This document shows, one piece after another, positions 33,256 to 44,050 of a stretch of DNA of 64,000 nucleotides (the stretch's first letter is position 1; each line of letters begins with the position of its first letter). This DNA is from Tetradesmus obliquus (taxonomy: Eukaryota; Chlorophyta; Chlorophyceae; Sphaeropleales; Scenedesmaceae): assembly GCA_030272155.1 (NCBI GenBank), contig CP126200.1, positions 1,984,001 through 2,048,000 of the forward strand. Reading direction: 5' to 3'. The position numbers and the translations under genes were made by a program. The notes below the pieces were generated by a model, which saw only the letters and a program-made list of their open reading frames with translations, searched no databases and was not told the DNA's origin.

Positions 33256-35620
33256 AGGGTGGTTGACAGCAGTGCCTTAGGCACTGCGAGGGTTGGCAGC
33301 AGCAGCTCAGCAGTTTTACATTGCTGTCGGGAGTGGGCAGTCCGTGTAGCAGTGCAGCTGCTGCAGCTGTGCACGTGTGCGCTAATGCATCAGCCGCATT
33401 GCTACAGCTGATGCACGCAGATGTAGCGACGATGATGCATTGCTGCGGAGCCATGGCGGCGAACCTTGATGCTTTTCGACGAGCATGCAGCTTGCCGGGC
33501 TGCCGCCGGCGGTGTTGATGTGTTCAAATGGTATTTGGTGATCTGTTCTGCCTGTAGCTTACATGTGACAACGATGAGCAGTCATGTGCATCACCTTAAG
33601 GCGTTTCATAAGCTTATGAATCTAAGCGTGTGAAACAGAGATACTGCTGCTCCTGCCTGTTGAGTGCTGCAGCAGCAGTGCTGCAGCCGCAGCAGCCTGT
33701 GCTATCAATGCTGGGCATCTGCCCGCCTGGCAGCACTGAGGCCATGTGGGTACCCATCATGCTACATTATGCTGGCAACGATGATTGCCTTGCATGCGCA
33801 TGTGCATGCACGTTGCAACCCTTCATACTGCGCCGAAGGACAGCTGCTCCACAGGCCCAGTTGATGCCCCCTGTTTGCTAACCCTGCAATGCCATATGGC
33901 TTGATGGGTAACATGATGATGTTGATTGCTACACAAGGAAGTCAAAGGGCGCTGCTTGTACCTGGCATAGGCGACTCCTCATCTGTTCTGCAGCCTGCTG
34001 ATACTGCTGAGCACCTTGCACACAGCAGCAGCCTCTGCTGTTCACAGCAGCACCATGCGCCTCCTGCGTTGCTGCTGGGTGCAACCTCTGAACCAGGCAT
34101 GAGCGTTCATGCTGCTGCGCTGGTACCATCAGCTGCGCAGCATGCTGCATGCGATGGCGAGTGATGAAGCTGGGAGGCAGCTGCCAGCTCCTGTGCTACT
34201 GTCAAATCCAATCACGTGCAGCAGCAGCAGCCCACTCCAACGAGCAGCTGTCCATGCAGCGCCATTAATGCGGTTAAAATGTCCCAACTCAACTCACCTG
34301 GCGGCCAACTGGCCTGTGCTGGGGCAGCAATTGTTTCGGCGCCATTCAGTTCCTGTCTGCGGCGGGGCAGCTGAGCGAGCTTGCTTCTCCAACTCGGCTG
34401 AGCTAGAGACGATGGGAAAGCGTTGTGTTATGTAAAGGTCGCGAACAATGGCCGAGCAAGCGCAGAAGCAGAGCACGGAAGCTGTCTCCCGGCACTGGTC
34501 GGAGGTTCGCAAAGGCGCAGGGCGCAGCGCACCGTGCCCCGTATTTGTTGGCTCCCCATACAATTAAGCGTGAGGATAACCGGTGAAGACGCATTTGCTA
34601 GCGGCAGCAGCACCAGGGCAAGAGACGAAGCAAGAGGCCGAGCAACAGAGTTGACACGAGTTTGTAAGTGTGTGTGGACATAGTATGATGTCTTCTACAC
34701 ATTTGGTGCGCTGCCACTAAGTTGCTGTGGGTGCTGTCGGACCTTATGTAGCCAGCATGCATGGGCTGGCCAGCTGTCACAAGTTATGACAACTAAGCGC
34801 TATCACAGCGCTATCAAGGTCTGTGGCATGCAGCAAATTAGGGAGTCGGTGACTCCGTATCCCGGACGATCGTTTCATTGCTTGTGTGCGAGGCGCATGG
34901 CTTGGCATGGCTACAGTTGCCTGGCCCCCAGTGGGATGGCAGATGAAGCCCTCCGGCCACCACCTACCCCTCCCACCATCTTCTAAGCTCACTATTTCTT
35001 TGGCTCACATGTTAACGTGCTTGTTTTCTGACTTTCTAGAGGCAAACACCAGCGCGGAACCTCTGGCAAAGTCAAAACCCAGGCACACAAAAACCAGAGG
35101 CCATTGAACGTGACGACAAAGCAGAACCAGGGGTCGCAATTAACGTACGTGTTTTGGAACAACAGTTCAGTAAACACAAGGCAGATTTGCTGGCCTGCTT
35201 CGACGTATCCAGCGACTGTTACTGCCCTTCGATGCTCTGCAATGGCAGCGCCTCGCGCAACAGCAACTCCGCTATAATTATCGATTTTTTGTCTTGATGG
35301 ATTGGAGCCCACGAACTCCGTCTCAGGCTCACGTATGCCAGCGCAATTGACGATGACACGTAAGCTGTAACAGAAAAAGTAACCCAGCCGGAAGGCCACA
35401 GTCTCCGTCCTCATTCTCATTCGTCAGGGTACATGCAACTGGAGCGGCTTGGCCCACGTGAAGCACGTCAGCTGTACAGAACATGCAAGAAGATGGCTTG
35501 CTGAGGCACACAGCTGGTACCTACACACATCCCTGGCCAACAGCGGCGCAAGAACACCTCTAAGTAAGATGCCACCACCATCCATGTTGCAGCGGCCGGC
35601 ACAAAAAATGACACTCATTG
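33256..35620. other. Intergenic stretch
   Basis: About 2.4 kb with no frame that looks coding. The part from 34.2 to 35.4 kb is clearly less CTG-rich and more AT-rich than the rest of the window. No tRNA-like cloverleaf or known mobile element was recognised. Confidence 0.4.
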
Positions 35621-35624
35621 AATG

Positions 35625-36065
35625 AACTGTACATGCTCCGCCTGCTGCTTGCAGGAAACTGCCACCAGCTGCCCTGTCCTTCCAGCCAAACACAAGTAAC
35701 CGGCATACAGTACAGCTGACCCTGCAGCACTCAGTAACATCCCTCCACTCATCACGACAAGTCGGAGCCCAAATCAGCAGCCAATAGCAGGCTCATACTA
35801 GTAGTGCATGCTCTGTCTGCTGCTGGCAGGCTGCCCACCAGCTGTCCATCCAGCCATACAGACGCAAAGCAGATGCCCTGACAGTTGATATTGCAGCACA
35901 CAGTGCTGAGGCGGAATGCTTGCGTTGCCTTGAGCCACTCATAAATGCATGAGAACCCACATCAGGAGCCAAAAAACCGGCTCACAGAGGAATGCTTAGT
36001 AGTGCTGCACCTGCTGCTTGCAGGAAGCCTCCCACCAGCCGTCCATCCAGCCAAACAGCTGCTGC
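35625..36065 (-). repeat. Three copies of the 3' terminal coding segment of the JmjC gene
   Basis: The end of the last exon (FGWMDGWWEASCKQQ, about 36060-36000) is repeated in diverged form at about 35870-35800 and 35700-35625. Unit length is about 180 bases, and flanking bases such as GAGCC.AA...CAG and CTCATA/CTCACA also recur. These copies lie beyond the stop codon, in the 3' flank. Confidence 0.7.
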
Positions 36066-36603
36066 TGCAGCTCCTGCAAGCTGCTGCAGGCCCTCAGCTG
36101 CGGCTGCTGCTGCAGCAGCTGCCCCAGCACCCCTCCCTCCTCATGCAGCAGCAGGTACACCAAAAAGGCATGAGACACGCTGCAGCAGGGCCGTCCGCTG
36201 CTGCTGCTGCTGCTGCTGCCACCTTTCTCTTTGTTGCCGGAGCTGCTACCTGCTGGCAAGGCCCTTGAAGTGCAGTAATCCGAGGCAACACCAGCAGCTG
36301 CTGCTGCAGTAGTGCCGCCAGGGCAAACCTCGCCTCGTCTGCCTGCACCACTGCCTGCACCACTGCCTGCACTGTCACTGCCTACTGCACCAAACGGGGC
36401 AGCAACAGCAGCTACAGCTGCAGAACACACTGGGCGTGCAGGCCACACTGCTGCCACGTCAGCATTGCCTGCATAGCTCTCAAGCGCCAGCTGCAGCAGC
36501 CGCACGTCGCAGCCCAGCACTGACACAAACACAGCCACAAAGTCATACAGCGGATCCCCCACACCGCCGTCCGCAAAGTCGATGAATGACACCTGCTGCA
36601 GCC

Positions 36604-36644
<41 letters not shown>

Positions 36645-37330
36645 ATGGCAGCTGCAGGACTCGTGTCTTCACTGTGCTGGGTGCTTGCTGCTCCACTGCC
36701 AGCCGCATACTGCTGCTGCTGCTGCTGCTGCTGAAAGCAGCAGTTCTGGCTGTCACTCATGTCAGCAGGCAGCTGCAGCACTAGGTTCCCTGCCATGAGG
36801 TCACCATGCAACCTGACAGGTGGCGGATCCCATGAGCCACCACCAGCAACAGCAGCAGCAGCACCAGCAGCAACGCCACTTGCAGCACCAGCAGCACGCA
36901 TGATAGCAAGGGACGTGGTGCTGCATGCTGCGGAGCCGGAAATCAAGCTGCTGGCGTCTTCTGGGATGTACGATGGCAGCTGCTGCAGCAGCCAGGATGG
37001 CTGGCAATCCTCTCCAACACCAATACAGGGAAAGGAAGCTGGAGCTGCTGCTGCTGCTACATCAGCAGCTTCTATGTTGGCTTCACTGCCGGCTGGACTG
37101 CACCTGCTGCTGCCTGTGGCACTGTGCACCTGCTGCTGCTGTTGCTGCTGCTGTGCTGCTGTGGCCAGGGTGTCTGCTGCAGTTGGGAAGCTGGCATGCA
37201 CTACTGAGGCAGCCGTGCCCAGCTGCAGCAGCGCCTGCTGCTGCTCCTGCAGCTGCTGCAGCACATCAGCCCTGCGCTGCTGCAGGAAGCACAGGAACGG
37301 CTGCCACAGGGCAACAGCCTGAACAACTTG

Positions 37331-37376
<46 letters not shown>

Positions 37377-37997
37377 GGCTGATGCTTGTGAAGATGCATA
37401 CCCTCAAGTGCGCTTGCTGCTGCTGACACAGCTGCTTCCTGCTCTGCTGTTGCTGCCACCGCCAGCACATCACGCTGCTGCTGCCGCTGCTGTTGCTGCC
37501 GCTGCTGCTGCTGTGTCAGGCATCCCAGCTGTGAGCTCCAGATGGTGCCATCCCTTGACCGCCAAAAGCTGCCACACAGCAGCTGCTGCAGCTGCTGCAG
37601 CTCCTTGCTGCTTTTGATGCACATGGCAGCAGCATCCGCAACCCCTGGCTGCTGCTGCTGCCCTAAATCTGCTGGTACTCTGCTGCTGCTGCTGCTGCTG
37701 CTGTTGTGACTGGCAGCATCCTGCTGCTGCTGATGCTGCAGTGGTAATGTGTGCAGTGCAGCCAGCAGCTGTCCGCAGCTCACAGCCAGCTGCTGCCGCT
37801 GCAGCTGACTCAGCCTGTGGTTTAGGCTGGCTGCTGTACCCTCACCCTCAACCCTGCTGAGCACGAGGTAGGGGATGCTGCAGCTGTTGGTCGGGTTGTC
37901 ACCTGCTGGTTCCTCAGCATCCAACTCAATGTGGACTGTTCCATGCCCCAAAAGGAGAGGCGTTGACAGCATGGGTGCTGCCGCACTGCTACTGCCA

Positions 37998-38036
<39 letters not shown>

Positions 38037-38406
38037 AGCTGGTGGTTCTTCAATCCCAGCTGCAAATCTTGTGGTTGCTGCTGCTGCTGCTGCAGCCGCC
38101 ACAGCACATCTGCCTCCACTGCTGCTGCCAGCTCTCCAGGCAGCCCCGGCTGCCCCACCACAAACTTCACAGCTGCATTCTTCACTGTGAACACCAGGCT
38201 GTCAGAGCCGCACTCAGGGAACACCAAGTTCTCACCCAAGTTCACACTAGAGTTCCCACTGTGAAGTTCGCTGGCGCTGCACACAGCGTGAGCTTCACAG
38301 ATGCAGCCTAGCAGCTGCTGCCACTCCTGCTGCGCAAGCCAGCGGTTGGCCACATCAGCGAGAGGCAGCCGCCGCCGCTGCTGCTGCTGCTGCTCATCTT
38401 GCATTC

Positions 38407-38440
<34 letters not shown>

Positions 38441-38548
38441 CAGGCCCTTCAGCAGTGGCCCCAACAGCCTGCTGCCCCTGTAGCCCCTGCCACCAGCAAC
38501 AGCAGCAAGCAGGCCAGACCAGGGGTGCTGCTCTGGGCTAGGGGACTC

Positions 38549-38582
<34 letters not shown>

Positions 38583-41500
38583 GGCGAGCTAGCAGTTGCA
38601 GCAGCATGACAGTAGATGTCAGCTTTCAGCACAGGCTGAGGCACAGCGCTGCTGCTGCTACTGCTGCTGCCACTGCTGCTGCTAGCTATCCAGGATGGCC
38701 TGATATTGCAGCTGATAGCACGGGCAACAGCAGCAGCAGCAGCTGCGGGTCTTGTATGTTTCTGATCATCGTCATCGGTTGGTGGAGCTGCCGCTGCCGC
38801 CAGCTGTGCTTCTCCTTGGGACGCTGGCATCAGGCTATTATCACAGCAGCTGCCGCACTGCTGCTGCTGCTGCCAGAGCCGCCACTGCTGCAGCTGGTGC
38901 TGCTGCCACGCCGCCAGCCACGGCCGCTGCTGCGGCTCATAAAACCGCAGCGGATCTGCCTGGTAAGCCCTAGACCCTAGCGCTGACTGCGCTACAACCC
39001 TCTCCAGGTTTGCGGCTGACACATAGTTCTCTGTTAATGCCACGGAGGGTTCAAGGTTTAGCACAAGGTGCCACCAGCCTCCGGGAATGAACACGATCTC
39101 TCCTGGGTGCTGAGTGAACTCGTAGGGGCGCTGATGAGGCGGCAGGTGCGGGTACACCTCTGAGTACCACTGCACAGAATAACATGTACAAACAAGCCAC
39201 AGCAGCAGCAACAGTGCTGTGAGTTGTATCAAGGGGTAGGCGCCTTGAGGCACCAGAACATCTCAAGCAGCAGCACATCACAAGCAGTTGTAAGGCAACT
39301 AGGGGAACTCATGCTATGCTGCATTGTGTTTTGCTGCATGCACGCCCTGTGGCCTGTGCTCCGCGGTGCAGCATTTGTAGTCGCCAGCAGGGCTCTACAC
39401 AGTGCTGAAGTGTACGTGGCACAATATGCCAACACACAACTACTACATTTCGTTTGCTGCTCTGTCGATGCCTTGTGCAATGGCGCCCCAGGGTTACCTG
39501 CAACGAGGTGAGGCCGCTGCCTGCTGAGTCATCCCCGTGGTCATCACTGCCGCTGCTGCTGCTGCTGTCCCAGCTGCTGCTCCACTTACTGCTGCTGCTG
39601 CCAGCTTCAGTGACTGTACACCAGCTACTACTGCTGCTGCTGCTGCTGGCGGCACTGAATTGTCCTGCTGCTGCAGCAGTGAGCTGGGCCGGCTGCTGCA
39701 CCTGCTGCTGCTGTTGCTGCAGCTGCTGCACCTGCTGCAAGCCTGGCGGCTTCACATGGGGCGGGTACAGCGCCCAGCGCTTGAGGCCTGCCACAAGCAA
39801 ATGGACGTAGGAAACAGCAGCAGCAGCAGCAGCAGTGTCACCCGGCTGATTGCACTCAGCACTGGCTGCCCTGCAGATGCGCACACCGCTTTGTAGCACT
39901 CAGCACTCCTGTGCAACGCTGCTGCTGCTGCTGCTGCTGCCACTCACCGCTGGTGAGTGCATTCCATGCTGATGTCAGCGCAGGGTCGACGTGCCAGCTG
40001 GCACCGGCTCTTGCAGGGCCCAGCACCAGCCAGCGGTGCGGGGGCCGCAGCGACGGGGCTGCAAACAGGAAAGTAGCAGCAGCAGTAGCAGCAGCAGTAG
40101 CAGCAGCAGCAGCAGTGAGAGGTAGCGTCAGCGATCTCTGCGACCAGCACCAGCCAGCACCAGCCAGCGATGTGAGGGCTGCAGCGAAGGGGCTGCACGC
40201 AAAAGGAATAGCAACAGAGATCACCACAGCACATGCCAACAATGTGCGCATATATGCACAACTTATCATGAGGCAGCTGTGTGCTTGTTTATGATCATGG
40301 CTTTCTCTCAAGCGGGGCCAATGCATGCTGCATCCATGTGTGCTGTGGTCGACTGCCGCCATGCTTGCAAAATCTGCATCGACTTCCAAGGAACAAGCCA
40401 CAAGCTGCACTCACGCAGCACTTTGCACTGCTCAGAATAAAAACCCTGAAGTCCCCACCCAACCCAACAACCCTTCTCCCGGCAATCCCACTCACGTAGC
40501 ACAGCAGCCAGGTCTCCCTGCACCACACTTGGTGGCTTGTACCATCTCAACATCTGGGGTTCCAACTCTCCAAAGTCTTCATCAAAATCATCGCAAACAT
40601 ACAGCGGGTCCTCATCCGCCACCTGAACCGCTACTCCCGCAGCACAGGAACACTGTCGGATGTTAATTGATTACGCTGGTAGACTGCTAGCACACCCCTC
40701 CCCCTCCTGATCCCAACTCCGCCCCCACTCACGCAGCACAGCAGCCAGATCTCCCTGCACCACACTTGGTGCAGCATACCAGCTGAGCATCCCTGGTGCC
40801 GCTTCGCCAATATCTTCATCAAAAACATACAGCGGCTCCTCATCCGCCTGCCGGGCCATGTAGCTTAGGATGTAGTCAGACAGCAGCACTGCTGCTTTGC
40901 CTCCTGATGGTTTGGAAGCGCTGAAGAGCGTGCTGCCGTAGGCGGCTGCCAAGCTGTCCAGCTGCCAGTGCTGCTGCCAGCCTGCAGCAACGTCAGCATT
41001 GTTTAAAGTCTTAGTTCGAGGATTTGGAAGTTTGTTGATGATGAGTGCCCTGGTCAGACGCAAGAAGCGGCTCCTCGTCTGCCTGGCAAGCCCGGCAGCA
41101 TGCAGCAGCAGACAGTCACCAAGCAGCACTGCTGCCTTGCACCCGGACAGCTTGGAGGCGGCAAAAAGAGTGCTGCCGTAGGCGGCTGCCAGGTTGTCAA
41201 GCTGCCAGTGCTGCTGCCAGCCTTCAAACGTCAACATAATTGAATATCAGTAAGTACTTGGTGGGGGTATATTGATGAAGTAGGGGCTTGTTCAAACATA
41301 CAGCTGCTCGTTGCTTGCCTTGAACTCCCTGTAGAATGCAGAAACAGTTAGTCACCAAGCAGCGCTGCTGCCTTGGCCCTGGACAGCATGGAGGCGCTCA
41401 AGAGAGTGCTGCCGTAGGCAGCTGCTAGGTTGCCCAGCTGCCAGTGCTGCTGCCAGCCAAAAGGTGCAGCAGCAGTGGCATGCAGGCGTGCTGCAGTAGG

Positions 41501-42549
41501 GGCACTGTGTGCGGTGTGTGGGAGGCACGGTGCAAACGTTATCAGCATCAACGTTGCTTCGCGTAAGCGAGGTGCTCAGGCCAAACACAAGTGTGGCTTG
41601 TGCAGCAGCGTGTGCTGCAAGCTGCTGCAAGTCGGGTGCAGCAAAACTGAGTTTGCTGTGCTGTATTACATCTGGCGTTAGAGCACCGCAGCTGCTGGAA
41701 CACCAACAAAGTTCAATCAGCGCCAACTGCGGAATTTCCCGCCCACCTGCCGACCACTCTGCATCCATGTAGCCGGTCAAAATAACAGGCTGAGCTGGCA
41801 TGTCATAACGCTCCGCAAATGACACAGGATCCAGGGTTGACTGGTCAATGCGTGGCACTTGATCAGCCGGCGGCAGGAAACCTGACAGGCAGGCTCGGCT
41901 GCGGCACCATCGGCGGTATAAGAAGTCTGATGTAAACCCTGGCACTGGCGGTGCGGGTGCAGCTGCTGCTGCCGCTGCTGCTGCTAGCTGCTGCTCAAGG
42001 CGCTGCAGCTGTGTGATGCTGCTGCTGGTGTTGGCGCGGGTGTGAGCTGGGTTAGCTGCTGTGGCAGTCTCTGTATGAGGCGCAGCTGCTGCTGCTGTTT
42101 GTGCTGCTGCCTGGTGCAGCAGAGACAGTGCAGTCTGGCGCCAGTTTGCCTGCAAGTGAAAACCAGTGGGCATGTCAGCTCTCTACCCTTTGGCATGCAT
42201 GATTGCAAATGCAGACAAGATGCAGTTTGATGGTGGTAGATGCTTATATCCTGCAAGCAACATGCACCCTGGGCCCGCTGCTGCTACTTCTGGTGCTGCA
42301 GTAGTGCTGCTGCAAGCATACCTTGTACTGCACTGGGCCATCATGCCCGTGCATGGCCTGGTGCTGCCATACCGGCTCTTCGTATGCATAGATGCTGGAA
42401 AGCTTGGAGCAGCAGGCGAAGCAACAGAGGCTTTTGGTGTCGAGATAGAAGCACAGCAGTGACAGAATCGCGTCCGGCAGCACAGACAGGCTGCCGAGGC
42501 CGGCAGATCTTACTGCATCGTACTTATATGTTGATACGTGTTCAGTCAT
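35996..42549 (-). CDS. F-box / JmjC / APH-like phosphotransferase fusion (JMJ21-like)
   Basis: The order F-box, JmjC, phosphotransferase matches Arabidopsis JMJ21 (At1g78280). JmjC enzymes are Fe(II)/2-oxoglutarate dioxygenases. Exons: 42549-42322 (F-box, LPDAILSLLCFYLDTKSLCC), 42150-41746 (Ala-rich, then ILTGYMDAEW), about 40985-40733 (GWQQHWQLDSLAAAYGST..DEEPLYVFDED), 40060-39948 (HRWLVLGPARAGASWHVDP), 39788-39498 (GLKRWALYPPHVKPPG plus a Ser/Gln insert) and 39169-35996. Iron ligands are visible as the HVD of WHVDP and the His of FIPGGWWHLVLNLEP; the Lys of LKRWALYPP may bind 2-oxoglutarate. The C-terminal half carries RLHGDLMAGNLV (catalytic loop, about 36825) and SFIDFADGGVGDPLYDF (metal-binding Asp, about 36585). 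Near 1490 residues, it is much longer than the roughly 940 of the plant protein because of many poly-Gln inserts. Substrates of both catalytic domains are unknown. Confidence 0.9.
36595..38595 (-). repeat. Poly-Gln (CAG) tracts inside the JmjC/APH exon
   Basis: At least ten pure or near-pure CAG runs (sense strand) interrupt the APH-like half, for example near 36602-36643, 36713-36733, 37328-37378, 37998-38037, 38407-38438 and 38550-38581. Between them the conserved blocks stay in frame, so the tracts are tolerated insertions. Confidence 0.9.
39948..40190 (-). repeat. Duplicate acceptor edge of the HVD (iron-ligand) exon
   Basis: The acceptor side of the 40060-39948 exon (PSLRPPHRWLVLGPA) has a degenerate copy upstream in the transcript at about 40195-40145, reading AAALTSLAGAGWC in the longest frame. 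The two flank a CTG-rich intron segment. Confidence 0.6.
40495..40850 (-). repeat. Two copies of the DEEPLYVFDED..VVQGDLAAVLR exon end
   Basis: The 3' half of the 40985-40733 exon (DEEPLYVFDEDIGEAAPGML..APSVVQGDLAAVL, donor GTGAGTGG) is repeated at about 40622-40495 (DEDPLYVCDDFDEDFGELEP..PPSVVQGDLAAVL, donor GTGAGTGG). Both are open and both keep a perfect donor. Confidence 0.85.
40870..41470 (-). repeat. Three copies of the GWQQHWQL exon start with acceptor
   Basis: The segment GWQQHWQLxxLAAAYGSTL occurs at about 41460-41350, 41222-41110 and 40985-40870, roughly 240 bases apart. Only the last continues into the full exon. The middle copy also keeps a degraded version of the ARQADEEPL part. 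The first ends quickly at a TAA. Confidence 0.9.
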
Positions 42550-43296
42550 GGCATTTGATGGCTGCGCGCAGATGTATATATGTGCTGTAGTACGAACTGA
42601 TGCAAGATGTATGAACACAGACGCAGCGACCACAGCATAACGCGCAAAAGCTGAACCTAACGTTGAAGGGTCTCTAAACAAAGGGGTTGCAGGTGAAGAA
42701 CACACAGGATCTGGCATATGGGCGGTAGCAAACAGGGTTCAGTGCTGACTGTCATGACAGATTTCAAATTTTGCAGTGACTTGTTACCATCTACACGTCC
42801 TCGCTTTGTTTGGCTGTTCCAGACGAAAGTAGCAATTGGTACCTGTAACCCACAGGTATCCGCATCATAAGCAGGAGGCGCACAGTGCATGGCGCAGTAC
42901 CAGCAGCAACCTTCAAGGCACAAGGTGCTTCAAGGTTGCAATTGCTGCACTCCTGCAGAACGTCCAGCGAACAGGCTTGCCATAAACAGACTGAACTACA
43001 CTCTTACTTCCATGAGAGCTTTCCATGAGGGCAAACCAAACGCACTACTGCCACTGGTTCCTGGCCACCACTTGGTATCCACCAGCTGGTGTTCAACACA
43101 AGTTGCTGCAGGAGGCTTCCTGCCCCGTCGTGCTGCCACAGCAGGGCCTGCACGTGGCACAACAATAGCCTGAAGCCTGCGCCTAACAAGCTGCACAACA
43201 TCCACCACCCACCGTGTTTGTACCAGCAAACCCGTGGCCTCACAATCGACCTGACAATAGCTCAACCTATGTCAGATAGCCAGTAGCTCATCACAT
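42550..43296 (-). repeat. 3' flank of the Pmp-like gene with a copy of its last coding part
   Basis: About 43215-43110 on the minus strand reads WVVDVVQLVRRRLQAIVVPR, a diverged copy of the WVVGVVQPGRRRPHKFVVPR segment at about 43425-43360. Either the true gene continues into this block by splicing or this is another exon-edge duplicate. The remainder to 42550 should hold the promoter of the JmjC gene. Confidence 0.6.
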
Positions 43297-44050
43297 CTAC
43301 ACACCCGAACCATGGCCGCTGCTGTCAGGATCCTTGCCTGCCCCACTGTGCTGCCCAGCACGTGGCACAACAAACTTGTGAGGCCTGCGCCTGCCAGGCT
43401 GCACCACACCCACCACCCAAGGCATGGTTGTAGTGGTGGCAGCAATCCTGAGGCACCACTGCTTGAAGGCGGGAGCCAGCTTGATCAAACACCAGGCCAC
43501 AAATGCCAGATTGATGGCAAAGACCAGCGCTGTGATAGCAATGCGCAGCGCAAAAGCAGTTGACTCCTCAACATTGTATGCAAACATGGCCAGAGCCCCC
43601 ATGGTTGTTGCAGCGAGGCATGAGGTAGACACCAGGTGCATGCGGTGCAGCGTAGGCGCAGCGTACGGCGCAAACACCGTCTGCAGCGCCGCACTTCCCC
43701 AGAAGACTAGCAGCAGACTCAGCGCAGAGTAGTAGCGCTGCATAGGGAAGGAGAAGACAGAGATCAGGGTCAGCAGCACCGTGCGTGCTGCCCACACAGC
43801 CTCCCACCATATGCATTCAGGCCTGTATGTGCGGTGCAGGAAGCCGAAATGCTCCCGGAAATTGCTGCTTTCAGCCCGGCTGCGGCACATGTGCAGCCCT
43901 ACACCCATCACAACAGGCACAGCAATGCACCACAGCAGCACAGAGGGCAGGCCAAGGCCCAAGGCCCAGCCTAGGTGGTATCCAGAAAAGCACTGCTGTC
44001 GAGCTGACCTTGTAGCCCCATCTGTGGCTAAGGGGAGCAGTAGCACCCTC
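43297..44050 (-). pseudogene. 3' part of a split Pmp-like beta-helix membrane protein gene
   Basis: The frame encodes QQCFSGYHLGWALGLGLPSV followed by five or so hydrophobic segments (VLLWCIAVPVVMGVGLHM, ARTVLLTLISVFSF, YSALSLLLVFWGSAALQ, ATTMGALAMFAYNV, ITALVFAINLAFVAWCLI). This is the C-terminal membrane region typical of large algal proteins that pair a beta-helix ectodomain with a TRP-channel-like membrane domain. It is separated from the N-terminal part by the retroelement at 44051-50972. Close to the junction the conserved reading appears to shift frame (HRWGYK in one frame, ARQQCF in another), so decay is not limited to the insertion. Confidence 0.75.

Noticed and set aside
34992-35420. 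142-codon minus-strand frame
   Set aside because: No recognisable domain, no clear start context, located in an otherwise gene-free AT-richer stretch.
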